Assembly: GCF_017308975.1 (NCBI RefSeq)
Contig: NZ_JADWPD010000028.1
Location: 62,001-126,000 of the forward strand
Reading direction: 5' to 3'
Source: Amycolatopsis sp. MtRt-6
GTDB lineage: Bacteria; Actinomycetota; Actinomycetes; Mycobacteriales; Pseudonocardiaceae
Length of the DNA: 64,000 nt
The notes beneath the pieces are model-generated. The model did no database searches. It saw only the letters and a list, made by a program, of their open reading frames with translations, and was not told the origin of the DNA. Of the stretch, positions 8,349 through 18,000 are shown in pieces. A program made the position numbers and the translations under genes. The first letter of the stretch is position 1. Each line of letters starts with the position of its first letter.

Positions 8349-8768
8349 CGGGAACGCGGCGTCGAACGCCGAACCGTGGTGCTGCACCACGGACATGTAC
8401 TGCTCAGCCCACGCTCGCAGGCTCCCCAGTGGCGCGACGAGCGTCGTGCCCAGGCCGGTGAGCCGGTAGTACACCCGCGGCGGCTTGCTCGCCTCGACAC
8501 GACGACCGACGAGCCCGTCTCGTTCCAGCGCCCGGAGGGTCTGCGCCAGCATCTTCTGCGACACACCGGCCATCCCGCGTTTCAGCTCGCTGAACCGCAG
8601 CTCGCCCTCGGCGGCGGCGAGCGTCAGCACCGCCATGGTCGTCCACCGCGACCCCACCCGGTCGAGCAGCTGCCTCGTCGGACACCGAGGATCGAACAGG
8701 TCCCCCTGCCGCGAGGCGGTTACCACGGGGTTACCTGGTGCGGGAAAAGTGCCTTCTTCCCCGTTCAT
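8295..8768 (-). CDS. HxlR family winged-helix regulator
   Basis: A 157-residue HxlR-type regulator: the family Cys is present (FDPRCPTRQLLD) and is followed by GSRWTTMAVLTLAAAEGELRF-like helices, the recognition helix (MAGVSQKMLAQTLRALERDG) and the YRLTGLGTTL wing. Such Cys can sense quinones, aldehydes or oxidants. It diverges from an alpha/beta hydrolase with 52 bases between starts, the classical regulator-target layout. A later GTG near 8728 could be the true start, because the first dozen residues are not conserved. The C-terminal tail is Gly-rich and overlaps the XRE gene. Confidence 0.9.
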   Translation of the reverse strand: MNGEEGTFPAPGNPVVTASRQGDLFDPRCPTRQLLDRVGSRWTTMAVLTLAAAEGELRFSELKRGMAGVSQKMLAQTLRALERDGLVGRRVEASKPPRVYYRLTGLGTTLVAPLGSLRAWAEQYMSVVQHHGSAFDAAFPLGGGGGGPAGQDVDGSA

Positions 8769-8779
8769 CGGGGGTTTCC

Positions 8780-8804
8780 TACGGTGACCACGTTCCCGAC
8801 CGTA
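8780..8804. promoter_or_regulatory. Candidate HxlR operator between divergent genes
   Basis: Perfect 6-bp inverted repeat TACGGT/ACCGTA with a 13-bp spacer, centred in the 52-base divergent gap. Two GGTTACC direct copies lie further left (8718-8724 and 8729-8735), inside the first codons of the HxlR gene, and a related GTAACC (8802-8807) overlaps the right arm. Confidence 0.45.
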
Positions 8805-8820
8805 ACCAAGGAGAGTTCCT

Positions 8821-9693
8821 GTGCGCCAGCTGACCCTGTCCGCTCACCTTCCGGGCGCGACCGTGCACCGGGTACCGATCGACGGGGTCGAACTCGTCGT
8901 GGAGACCCTCGGGCAGGGCCCGGCCGTCCTGCTGCTGCACGGCTTTCCGCACACCCGCGCGATCTGGCGCGGTGTCGCGCCCCGGCTGGCGGCGGCCGGG
9001 TTCCGGGCCATCGCGCCCGACCTGCACGGGCTGGGCGACAGCACGCCCGCCGTCCGTGGCTACCACGCCTCCGCGATCGCCGCGGACCTGCTCCGGATGC
9101 TGGCCGTCCTCGGTGACCGCGAGGCCCACGTCGTCGGCACCGATCTGGGTGTCACGCCGGCCTTCGCCCTGGCGGCATCGTCGCCCGGGCGCGTGAGCAG
9201 CCTGACCCTGTCCGAAGGGCTGATCGGGCTCCTGCCCGGTGCCGAGGCCTTCCTGCGGCAGGGGCCGCCGTGGTGGTTCGGCTTCCACCAGGCGCCCGGT
9301 GGCCTGGCCGAGGACGTCCTGGAGAGCTCGGCGGAGCGCTACGTCCGCTTCTTCCTCTCCGCCGGCAGCCGCCGGGGTGTGCCGGCGGACCTCACCCGGG
9401 TGATCGTCGAGGCCTACCGGGGCAGAACAAGTCTCGGCAACGCCTTCGACCACTACCGCGCGATGCCGGCCACCGCGGAATGGATCGGGAACTGGGCGCG
9501 GGACCGGCGGCTGACGACGCCGGCCCTCGCCATCGGCGGTGGCGTGCTCGGCGCGGCCACCGCCCGCCAGCTCGAGCCGATCACCGGCCACCTCGACCAG
9601 CACCTGCTCGAAGACTGCGGTCACCTCACCCCGATCGACCAGCCGGACGCCTTCGCCGACCTCCTCGTCGAGCACGCCAGGGCCACCCCGTAG
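8821..9693 (+). CDS. Alpha/beta hydrolase, epoxide-hydrolase/dehalogenase-like
   Basis: A 290-residue alpha/beta hydrolase from a GTG preceded by AAGGAGAG. The oxyanion HG motif (LLLHGFPHTR) and the nucleophile elbow HVVGTDLGVTPA place an Asp, not Ser, at the nucleophile position, as in epoxide hydrolases, haloalkane dehalogenases and fluoroacetate dehalogenases. The base His lies in EDCGHLTPIDQP. A regulated detoxification enzyme under the divergent HxlR protein is the simplest reading. The substrate is unknown. Confidence 0.88.
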   Translation: MRQLTLSAHLPGATVHRVPIDGVELVVETLGQGPAVLLLHGFPHTRAIWRGVAPRLAAAGFRAIAPDLHGLGDSTPAVRGYHASAIAADLLRMLAVLGDREAHVVGTDLGVTPAFALAASSPGRVSSLTLSEGLIGLLPGAEAFLRQGPPWWFGFHQAPGGLAEDVLESSAERYVRFFLSAGSRRGVPADLTRVIVEAYRGRTSLGNAFDHYRAMPATAEWIGNWARDRRLTTPALAIGGGVLGAATARQLEPITGHLDQHLLEDCGHLTPIDQPDAFADLLVEHARATP

Positions 9694-9886
9694 TCCTCCG
9701 ATCGGTGGATACGGCTTGGCCGTCCGGTGGACCGGGTTTCCACCGCCGGCCTTCGATTCGGTCGATGTGTGCCCGGTGCCGGTGTGGGACGGTGTGCCGG
9801 GACGGGAAACCAGCACTTCGCTTGCGGAACCAGGAGTTGTCCGGCATGGGCACCACCGGCGCGAAAGCGTGCGATCATTGCAGGTC

Positions 9887-11167
9887 GTGAGTGTCGAGGC
9901 CGAGTTGCGCGAGGAGTTCTCCCGCTGGGAGCGCAGGGAGACCGCGATCCTGAAAGTGCTCCCGTACCCGCTGCTGGCGGTCAGCGTCGTGCTGCCCCTG
10001 CTGCAGCCGCTGTGGAACGCGGAGGTCCAGCTTCCGGCGGTGCTCGGGCTCTCGGCCCTGCTCACGGCGTGGGTCGTCTGGTTCCACACGTTCCACCCGG
10101 AGTCGCACCGCAACGCGCCCTTGATGGGCCTGTACTACACGGGGCTCGTGGTGTTGACCGCCTTCCTGGTGCTGCTCACGCCCTGGTTCGGCTTCTTCGC
10201 CTTCATCGGCTACGTGCACGCCTTCCAGTACCTGAAGGGCCGGTGGCGGTACGTCGGCGTGGCCGTCACGTCCGCGGTCTCGGCGGTCTCCTACGTGGGA
10301 GGGGCCGACGGCATCACGGCCGACCAGTGGTGGAAGTGGCCCGCCGTCAGCGTGCTCACCACGGTGATGGCCACGGTGGCCTTCCACGCCGACGTGATGT
10401 CCGACCGGCGCAATCACCGGCAGAAGCGGGCGCTGGTCGAGCTGCACAAGACCAACGCCGAGCTGGAGAACGCTTTGGCGGAGAACGCGGGCCTGCACGC
10501 CCAGCTGCTGGCGCAGGCCCGCGAGGCCGGCGTGCTCGCCGAGCGGCAGCGGATGGCGCGGGAGATCCACGACACCCTCGCGCAGGGACTGGCCGGTATC
10601 CTCACCCAGCTCCAGGCCGCCGAGCAGGCGACGGACGAACCGGCGGTGTCGCGCCGGCACGTGGCGAACGCGATGGACCTGGCCCGCGACAGCCTCACCG
10701 AGGCCCGCCGGACGGTGCACGCGGTGGGACCGTCCGCACTGGCGCAGGCCCGCCTCCCGGACGCGATCGGCGACGTGGCCGAGCGCTGGTCGAAGCTGAA
10801 CCGCGTCGAGGCGGTGCTGACCACGACCGGCGACGCCCGGCCGATGCACACCGACGTCGAGGTGACACTGCTGCGGACCGCGCAGGAGGCGCTCACCAAC
10901 GTCGCCAAGCACGCGGGGGCCAACCGGGTCTCCCTGACCCTGTCGTACATGGAGGACCTGGTGACGCTCGACGTGCTGGACGACGGAGTGGGTTTCCGGC
11001 CCGGCGCCGAGCGTGCCGGCGGTTCCGAGGACGGGGGCTTCGGGCTCGCCGGCATGCGGCAGCGGGTGCAGCTGCTCGCCGGGCGGCTGGACGTCGAGTC
11101 CGAGCCGGGCGGGGGCACCGCGATCACGGTGACGGTGCCGGCGATCCCCGCCGGGAGCGAAAGTTGA
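9887..11167 (+). CDS. Sensor histidine kinase (NarL-type, HisKA_3)
   Basis: A 426-residue membrane sensor from a GTG at 9887. After a charged N-terminus there are five or so hydrophobic helices (about residues 20-180), then a coiled stretch, the HisKA_3 dimerisation motif with the phospho-acceptor His (MAREIHDTLAQGLAGIL), and a HATPase domain with N-box (EALTNVAKHAG), G1 (DDGVGF) and G2 (GFGLAGMRQR). It is coupled to the response regulator gene by a four-base overlap, and an ABC exporter follows, so it probably senses an envelope or antibiotic signal. Confidence 0.92.
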   Translation: MSVEAELREEFSRWERRETAILKVLPYPLLAVSVVLPLLQPLWNAEVQLPAVLGLSALLTAWVVWFHTFHPESHRNAPLMGLYYTGLVVLTAFLVLLTPWFGFFAFIGYVHAFQYLKGRWRYVGVAVTSAVSAVSYVGGADGITADQWWKWPAVSVLTTVMATVAFHADVMSDRRNHRQKRALVELHKTNAELENALAENAGLHAQLLAQAREAGVLAERQRMAREIHDTLAQGLAGILTQLQAAEQATDEPAVSRRHVANAMDLARDSLTEARRTVHAVGPSALAQARLPDAIGDVAERWSKLNRVEAVLTTTGDARPMHTDVEVTLLRTAQEALTNVAKHAGANRVSLTLSYMEDLVTLDVLDDGVGFRPGAERAGGSEDGGFGLAGMRQRVQLLAGRLDVESEPGGGTAITVTVPAIPAGSES

Positions 11168-11793
11168 TCTCCCTGCTGATCGTCGACGACCACCCGGTGG
11201 TGCGGGACGGGCTGCGCGGCATGTTCGGCGCCGATCCACGTTTCGAGGTGGTCGGCGAAGCCGGTGACGGTGCGGAAGCGGTCTCGGCCGCGGAGCGCCT
11301 CCGCCCCGACGTGATCCTCATGGACCTGCGGATGCCCGGGACCGACGGGGTCGCCGCCATCAAGGAGCTGGCGAAGCGCGGGGTGCCGGCACGGGTGCTG
11401 GTGCTCACCACGTACGACACGGACAGCCACGTGCTGCCGGCCATCGAAGCCGGCGCCACCGGCTACTTGCTCAAGGAGGCGCCGAGGGCGGAGCTCGTCC
11501 GCGCGGTGGAGGCCGCGGCACACGGACAGGCGGTGCTTTCCCCCGCCATCGCGACCCGGCTCCTGGGACAGGTGCGCAAGCCGGCCCAGGCACCGCTGTC
11601 ACAGCGCGAACTGGAAGTGCTGGAGCTGATCGCCCAGGGCTCGACGAACCGCGAAGCGGCGAAGCGGCTCTTCATCAGCGAAACGACGGTCAAGACGCAC
11701 CTGCTGCACGTGTACGCGAAGCTGGGCGTCAACGACCGGGCAGCCGCCGTCGCCGCCGCGTTTTCCCGCGGCTACCTGGCGCCGCGAGACTGA
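11164..11793 (+). CDS. NarL/LuxR-type response regulator
   Basis: A 209-residue regulator with a receiver domain (DD at the acidic pocket, phospho-acceptor Asp in VILMDLRMPG, Lys in GYLLKEAP) and a C-terminal LuxR helix-turn-helix (about 145-205; LSQRELEVLELIAQGSTNRE). I chose a TTG at 11164, inside the kinase stop (TTGA overlap), because the receiver fold starts immediately (ISLLIVDDHP). Partner of the preceding kinase; the likely target is the ABC transporter downstream. Confidence 0.92.
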   Translation: MISLLIVDDHPVVRDGLRGMFGADPRFEVVGEAGDGAEAVSAAERLRPDVILMDLRMPGTDGVAAIKELAKRGVPARVLVLTTYDTDSHVLPAIEAGATGYLLKEAPRAELVRAVEAAAHGQAVLSPAIATRLLGQVRKPAQAPLSQRELEVLELIAQGSTNREAAKRLFISETTVKTHLLHVYAKLGVNDRAAAVAAAFSRGYLAPRD

Positions 11794-11804
11794 CACACCG
11801 ATCA

Positions 11805-11835
11805 CCGCATCCTCCGAACGAAGGAGGCGATGCGG
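11805..11835 (+). other. Hairpin containing a strong ribosome-binding sequence
   Basis: CCGCATC and GATGCGG form a 7-bp stem with an inner CTCC/GGAG pairing around a short loop. The right arm contains AAGGAGG just before an ATG at 11830, which would add a 28-residue extension to the ABC ATPase. It may be a terminator/attenuator between the regulator and transporter genes, or a sequestered ribosome-binding site. Confidence 0.4.
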
Positions 11836-11913
11836 ACCGTTGTGCCGACGCGCCGGGCCGGGGCGCCACGGGATTCTCGATCCGTCGGAAACGGATCGGG
11901 AAGGGACGGCGGC

Positions 11914-12819
11914 ATGCCGGTCATCGAGGTCGAGCACCTCCACAAGCGGTACGGGGACAAGGTCGCGGTCGACGACGTTTCGTTCGACGTCGAGCGCGGG
12001 GAGATCTTCGGCATCCTGGGCCCGAACGGCGCGGGCAAGACGACGACCGTGGAGTGCCTGGAAGGGCTCCGGGTGCCCGACGGCGGGAGGCTGTCGGTGC
12101 TGGGGCTCGACCCGCGCCGCGACCGCGCCGAGCTGCGCCAGCGCGTCGGCGTCCAGCTCCAGGAGAGCCGGCTGCAGGACAAGCTGCGGGTCGGCGAGCT
12201 GCTCGACCTCTACGCCGCGTTCTACCGGACGCCGGCCGATCCCGGCGAGCTGCTGGCCACGCTCGGCCTGACCGAGCACCGGAACACCGCGTACAAGAAG
12301 CTGTCCGGGGGCCAGCAGCAGCGGTTGTCCATCGCGCTCGCGCTCGTCGGGAGCCCGGAGCTGGCGGTGCTCGACGAGCTCACGACCGGCCTCGACCCGC
12401 AGGCCCGCCGCGACACGTGGGACCTCATCGAGACCGTGCGCGCCAAGGGCGTGACCATCCTGCTGGTCACCCACTTCATGGAAGAAGCCGAACGGCTCTG
12501 CGACCGGATCGCCGTCGTCGACGCCGGCCGCGTCGTCGCCCTCGACTCGCCGGCCGGGCTGATCGCCGGGGTGACCGACAAGCAGGTCGTGCGGTTCCGG
12601 CCGTCGGCGCCGCTCGACCCCGGCGCGCTCGAAGCGCTGGCGGATGTCCGCCGCGTCGAACGGCGCGGCGAGCAGTTCGTCGTCAGCGGCCACGGCAACG
12701 TGCTCCACGCGGTGACGTCGCTGCTGGCCCGGCGGGGAGTGATCGCCGGGGACCTGCGCGTCGAGCAGGCCGGCCTCGACGACGCGTTCGCGGCCCTGAC
12801 CGGCCACCGGCCGGAATGA
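11914..12819 (+). CDS. ABC transporter ATP-binding protein (DrrA-like)
   Basis: A 301-residue ATPase: Walker A LGPNGAGKTTTVE, Q-loop VQLQESRL, signature LSGGQQQRL, Walker B LAVLDELTTGLDP (Glu present) and the switch His (LLVTHFMEEAE), followed by a C-terminal regulatory segment typical of drug and polyether exporters. An ATG at 11914 with AAGGGA upstream is preferred over the ATG at 11830, whose extra N-terminus is unlike the family. It pairs with the permease 10 bases downstream. Confidence 0.92.
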   Translation: MPVIEVEHLHKRYGDKVAVDDVSFDVERGEIFGILGPNGAGKTTTVECLEGLRVPDGGRLSVLGLDPRRDRAELRQRVGVQLQESRLQDKLRVGELLDLYAAFYRTPADPGELLATLGLTEHRNTAYKKLSGGQQQRLSIALALVGSPELAVLDELTTGLDPQARRDTWDLIETVRAKGVTILLVTHFMEEAERLCDRIAVVDAGRVVALDSPAGLIAGVTDKQVVRFRPSAPLDPGALEALADVRRVERRGEQFVVSGHGNVLHAVTSLLARRGVIAGDLRVEQAGLDDAFAALTGHRPE

Positions 12820-12829
12820 GGGGGAAACC

Positions 12830-13573
12830 ATGTCCGTCCTGACCAAGCTGACCACCGCCGAGGCGAAGGTGTTCCTGCGGGACCCGGGCGCGCCGGCCAT
12901 CGTCGTCGGCATCCCGCTCGCGCTGCTGCTGGTGTTCGGGCTGCTGCCCGGGGTGAACGAGCCGGACCCCGAGTTCGGCGGGCACAGCGTACTGGCCACC
13001 TTCATCGCGCCGATGGCCATCACGATCCTGCTGGCCATGCTGGCGCTCACGCTGTTCCCGGCCGCGATGGGCACCTACCGCGAAAAGGGCCTGCTGAAGC
13101 GGCTTTCCGCCAGTCCCGTGCCGCCGAGCCTGCTGCTCGCCGCGCAGCTGCTGGTGAACCTCGCCGCCGCCGTCGCCGTGGTCGTGCTGATCGCCGGGGT
13201 CGGAGGCCTCGCGCTCGGCATCCCGTTGCCGGGCAACCCGGGCGGTTTCCTGCTGTCACTCGTGCTCGGGGCCGTCGCGCTGTTCTCCGTCGGCCTGCTG
13301 GTGGCAGCCCTGGCCCCGACCGGCCGCGCGGCCAGTGGCATCGGGAGCGCGCTGTTCTTCCCGATGCTCGCGCTGGGCGGGGTGTGGGTGCCGAAGGAGA
13401 AGCTGCCGGTCTTCCTGCAGCACGTCGCCGACGTCCTGCCACTGGGCGGCACGCTCAACGCGCTGCGCGCCACCTGGGCCGGCGACGCCCCGGAGCTGCT
13501 GCAGCTCGGCGCGATGGCGGTGTTCGCCATCGGCTGCTCGACGATCGCGGCGCGGGTGTTCCGATGGGAGTGA
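12830..13573 (+). CDS. ABC-2 type permease
   Basis: A 247-residue ABC-2 membrane protein with six predicted hydrophobic segments. The cytoplasmic region after the second helix (MGTYREKGLLKRLSASPVPP) is the family hallmark, and the last loop carries the usual GGVWVPKEKLPVFLQ motif. It forms a two-gene exporter with the preceding ATPase and belongs to the kinase/regulator/ABC module. The substrate is unknown; homologues export lipids, peptides or antibiotics. Confidence 0.9.
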   Translation: MSVLTKLTTAEAKVFLRDPGAPAIVVGIPLALLLVFGLLPGVNEPDPEFGGHSVLATFIAPMAITILLAMLALTLFPAAMGTYREKGLLKRLSASPVPPSLLLAAQLLVNLAAAVAVVVLIAGVGGLALGIPLPGNPGGFLLSLVLGAVALFSVGLLVAALAPTGRAASGIGSALFFPMLALGGVWVPKEKLPVFLQHVADVLPLGGTLNALRATWAGDAPELLQLGAMAVFAIGCSTIAARVFRWE

Positions 13574-15060
13574 CGACCGCGCCCGCCCCCGCCCGGCTCC
13601 ACCCGGTCGCCGTGAAGCCGGTGGCGGTCGTGATGGGGGTGCTGGCGATCCCGTTGCTGCTGACGGCGAACCGCTACGGCTACTTCGGCGACGAGCTGTA
13701 CTTCCTGGCCGCCGGACGGCACCTCGCCTGGGGATACGTCGACCAGCCGCCGCTGCTTCCGTTGCTGGCCCAGGCGATGGACGCGCTCGGGCACTCGCCG
13801 TTCGTGCTGCGGATCCCGGCGATGCTGGCCATGCTCGCCGGAATCGCGCTCACCGCGCTGATCGCCCGCGAGCTGGGCGGCGGCGGGAAAGCCCAGACGC
13901 TCGCCGCGGCCACCTTCGGCGTGTCGTCGCTGTTCCTGGCGGGCGGGCACTACCTCGCCACGTCCACAGTGGACCCGCTTTTGTGGACACTGGTGCTGTG
14001 GCTGCTGGTCCGCTGGCTGCGCACCCGCGCCGACGGCCTGCTCGTCTGGGCCGGCGTCGTCACGGCGATCGCGCTGTACACGAAGTTCCTCATCGCCGGC
14101 TTCTGGCTCGCCGCCGGTGTCGCGGTCCTCGTGTGCGGACCACGGGAACTGCTGCGCCGGCCCGGGTTGTGGCTCGGCGCGGCGATCGCCGCGGTGGCGC
14201 TGGTGCCGACGCTGCTGTGGCAGGCCACGCACGGCTGGCCGCAGCTGGGCATGGGCGCGGCGATCTCGGCGGAAGTCGAAGACACCTGGGGCGGCCGGCT
14301 GACGTTCGTGCCGGGGGCACTGTTCGTCGCCGGCCTCCCGGTCGGCGCCGTCCTGCTCTGCTACGGCCTGTGGCGGCTCTTGCGCAACCGGGAACTCCGC
14401 TTCCTCGGCTGGACGGTGGTGCTGCTGACCGTGGTGTTCCTGGCGGTGAACGGCCGGCTCTACTACCTCGCCGGGCTGTACCCGGTGTGCTGGGCCATGG
14501 CCGCGGTCGCGCTCGAACGGGGAGAGCCGGCGCGCTGGTGGCGGTGGATCACGACCTGGCCGTGCTACGTGCTGTCCGCGTTGCTCGTCCTGCCCCTCAC
14601 GTTGCCGATCTGGCCGCGGGCGTGGCTGACCGAGCACCCGTCGCTGCCGTCCCCGCCGCTGGCCTACGCCGAGATCGGCTGGCCGGAGGCCGCCCGCTCG
14701 GTGGCCGGCGCGTTCGCGCGGCTGCCCGAGCGGGCTCGGACCGCGGTGGTGACCGAGACCTACTGGGAAGCGAGCGCGCTCGACCGCTACGGCCGCGACC
14801 TCGGCCTGCCGGAGCCGGCCAGTGGCAACCGCGGGTACGCGACGCTGGTCGTGCCGTCCGAGGAGATGACGGACGTGCTGTTCGTGGGCGCCGACCCGCG
14901 GCCGCTGCTCGGGCACTTCGCCGAGCTGCGGCCGATCGGGAAAGTCGACACCGGCGCCGCGAAACCGAGCTACTTCGACGGCGTGCCGTTGTGGCTCGCG
15001 AGCGGCCGGACCGAGCCGTGGTCCGCGCTGTGGCCGAAGCTGGTGAACACCCGCGCATGA
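13564..15060 (+). CDS. ArnT/PMT-like family 39 glycosyltransferase
   Basis: A 498-residue polytopic membrane protein. The first periplasmic loop contains the acidic motif YFGDELYFLAAGRHL and the following YVDQPPLLPLLAQ, diagnostic of ArnT/PMT-type GT39 enzymes that use polyprenyl-phosphate sugars. About eleven hydrophobic helices and a C-terminal extracytoplasmic domain follow. ATG at 13564 or GTG at 13570, both overlapping the permease stop. It may glycosylate envelope lipids or proteins. Its coupling to the ABC exporter suggests a shared role in cell-surface modification, which is inference. Confidence 0.85.
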   Translation: MGVTTAPAPARLHPVAVKPVAVVMGVLAIPLLLTANRYGYFGDELYFLAAGRHLAWGYVDQPPLLPLLAQAMDALGHSPFVLRIPAMLAMLAGIALTALIARELGGGGKAQTLAAATFGVSSLFLAGGHYLATSTVDPLLWTLVLWLLVRWLRTRADGLLVWAGVVTAIALYTKFLIAGFWLAAGVAVLVCGPRELLRRPGLWLGAAIAAVALVPTLLWQATHGWPQLGMGAAISAEVEDTWGGRLTFVPGALFVAGLPVGAVLLCYGLWRLLRNRELRFLGWTVVLLTVVFLAVNGRLYYLAGLYPVCWAMAAVALERGEPARWWRWITTWPCYVLSALLVLPLTLPIWPRAWLTEHPSLPSPPLAYAEIGWPEAARSVAGAFARLPERARTAVVTETYWEASALDRYGRDLGLPEPASGNRGYATLVVPSEEMTDVLFVGADPRPLLGHFAELRPIGKVDTGAAKPSYFDGVPLWLASGRTEPWSALWPKLVNTRA

Positions 15061-15062
15061 GC

Positions 15063-15080
15063 CACCGCCCCGGTGCGGTG
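15063..15080. terminator. Possible bidirectional terminator
   Basis: CACCGC/GCGGTG stem with a 6-base loop between two convergent genes that end 23 bases apart. There is no T-tract, as is usual for actinomycetes; position is the main support. Confidence 0.4.
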
Positions 15081-15083
15081 TTC

Positions 15084-18000
15084 CTACCGAGCAATGCCCG
15101 CGGTACGCCGGAGATCCAGGAGGTGCCGCGCCAGCTCGGCGACCGTGGGCCGGTCGAAGACGACGGTGGCGGGCAGGTCGATGCCCGACAACCCGGCGAG
15201 GCGGGTGCGCAGCTCGATCACGGTGAGGGAATCGAACCCGAGTTCCGGGAACGGGTGGTCGTCGGCGATCACGGCGGCGTCCGGGTGGCCCAGGACCGCC
15301 GCGACCTCCGCTCGCAGCAGCTCACGCAGCTCCGGCTCGGCCGGGTTCTCCGGCCAGCTCTGCCGCGCCGCGGGCAAGCGGGCGGACGAACCGGCGGTCG
15401 GCGGTGCCAGCGGCGCCGCCGGGTCGAACCGGACGGGCACCAGCACGGGTTCGGCCGAGCCGAGCGCGGCGTCGAACAGCGCCAAGCCCTGCTCGGCCGT
15501 CAGCCCTTCCACGCCGGACGCGCGGATCCGCCGCCGGGCCGTGGCCGAGATCCGGTCGCCCAGACCGGTGCCCAGCTCCCACAGCCCCCACGCCAGCGAC
15601 AACGCCGGCCGTCCGGCCGCGCGGCGGCGGCACGCCAGCGCGTCCAGCACCCGGTTCGCGGCCGCGTAGTTCGCCTGCCCGGCCTTGCCGAACACGCCGG
15701 CAACCGAGGAAAACAGGATGAAGGCCGTCAAGGGCAGATCCCGGGTCACCTCGTCGAGGACCAGCGCCGCGTCCGCCTTGGGGCGCAGCACCGCGTCCAG
15801 GCGTTCCGGCGTCTGGGCCGCCAGGACACCGTCGTCGACCACGGCCGCGCTGTGCACGACCGCCGTCAACGGCGGATCGCAGCTGCCGGCCAGCCGCGCC
15901 ACGGTGGCCCGATCCGCGACGTCGGCCGCGACGATCCGCACGTCCGCGCCCAGTGACCGCAGGGACGCGAGCAGTTCGCCGGCTCCGGGTGCCGCCGGCC
16001 CGCTGCGGCTCACCAGCAGGAGGTGCCGGACGTCGTGCGCGGTGACGAGGTGCCGGGCCAGCAGGGCGCCGAGGGCCCCCGTCCCGCCGGTGATCAGCAC
16101 CGTCCCGGACGGGTCGACCGGCTGCGCCGGCGCCGGGGCGGCGCGGGTGATCCGCAGCGCGTGCGGCACGCCGTCGCGGACGGCGACCTGCGGCTCCGCG
16201 CTGCCGCCGGCGAGGTCCGCGGCCCGCGCCGCGGGGAACCCCGGTTCGAGGTCGACCAGGCCGATCCGGCCCGGGTGTTCCGCCGCGGCCGCGCAGCCCA
16301 GGCCCCACGCCGCCGCGGCGGCCGGGTCGGGGTCGGGGCCGGTCGCGTTGCGGGTGACGAGGAGCAGCCGGTCGCCGCTGCCCTGCCAGTCCTGCAGCAC
16401 AGTGAGCGCGTGCCCGGCCGCCGCGCGCACGTCACCCGGCGTGATTTCGACGGTCCGGACCGGTTCGGTGGCCGCCACCGGCGACATTGGAATCCACTGT
16501 GGACGGTAGAGCATCGTGTCGGGCGCCGCCATCGGCCGGGTCGTCAGCGATTCGACCACCGCCACCGGGTTCCCGGCTTCGTCGTACAGCGTGACGCGGA
16601 CCGCGCCGGAGCCGAGGCGGACACCGTGCACCCGGGCCCGCCGGGCACCGGGCGCGTAGACCTCGACCCCGCTCCAGAGGAACGGCACCCGCGGCTGCGC
16701 CGCCGGCCCCTCGGCGAGCGCGGTCGCGTGCACGGCCGCGTCCAGCAGGACCGGGTGCAGCTCGAACCGGCCCCCGGCGCCCGGCGGCACCTCGACCTCG
16801 GCGAAGAACTCGGCATCGCGCGCCCACAACCGTCGCACGGCTCGGAAAGCCGGTCCGTAGGCGTGCCCGCGGTAGGCCTCGGCGACGTCGGCTTCCGCGG
16901 CCCCGGCCGGCGGCCACTCCCCGCTCCAGCCGGACGGCCGCGGACCGCGCGGGCGCAGCTTCCCGCCGGCGTGCTTCCGCCAGTGCTTCTCGTCGCGCCC
17001 CCGGGCGTAGACGTCGATCCTCGGCTCGTCCACCACGACCTGGACGTGGACGTCCTCGGTGCCGAGGCGCAGCGGGGCTTCGATCGCGAGTTCCCCGACG
17101 GCCGCGCCACCGGCGTGCAGGGCCAGCTCGGCGAACACCGTCCCGGGCACCAGCACGGATCCGCCGACGACGTGGTCGGCGAGCCACCGGTGGCGGCGGA
17201 CGCCGAGCGAGCCGCCGTGGACCACCCGCGGCGAGCCGGGCGCCTCGAGCGCGGGGCCGAGCACGGCGTGGTCGCCGCCATCCTGTTCCGGGGCCGGCTG
17301 GTCCAGCCAGTACCGGGTGCGCTTGAACGGGTACGTGGGCAGCGGCGTGATCCGCGCGCCCGAGCCGGCGAACACCGCGGGCCAGTCCACCCGGCCGCCG
17401 GCCGTGTGCACCGCGCCCGCCGCGGCCAGCATCCCGGAGTCCGACTTCGTGGCCGTCACGACCGGCATGACGCCGGCGGCCAGGCGGCCGAGCACCGGAG
17501 CCGGGCCGATCTCGAGGCCGACGGCCGGACCGGGCGCCGCCGCCGTGGCGAGCGCGTCGGCGAACCGCACGGTCGAGCGGGCGTGCCGGCGCCAATGGCC
17601 GGGTTCGATCTCCTCGACCGGTTCTCCGGTCACGCAGGAGACGAGCGGAAGCACGGGACGGTGGTGCCGCAGACCGGCGGCGACCTCGTGGAACTCGTCG
17701 AGCATCGGCTCCAGCAGCGGCGAATGGAAGGCGTGGCTGACGCGCAGCAGCGTCCCGCCGCCGAAGCGATCGGCGAGTGCCGTCGTCGCGGCCCTCTCCC
17801 CGGAGAGCACCACCGAACGCGGCCCGTTGACCGCGGCGACGGCCACCGCGTCGCCCACGTGCGGGACCACCTCCGCCTCGGTGGCCTCGACGGCGATCAT
17901 CACCCCGCCGCCGGGCAGCGCGGCCATGAGCCGGCCGCGCGCCGCCACGAGCGTCGCCGCGTCCGCCAGCGTCAGCACGCCGGCGACGTGCGCGGCGGTG

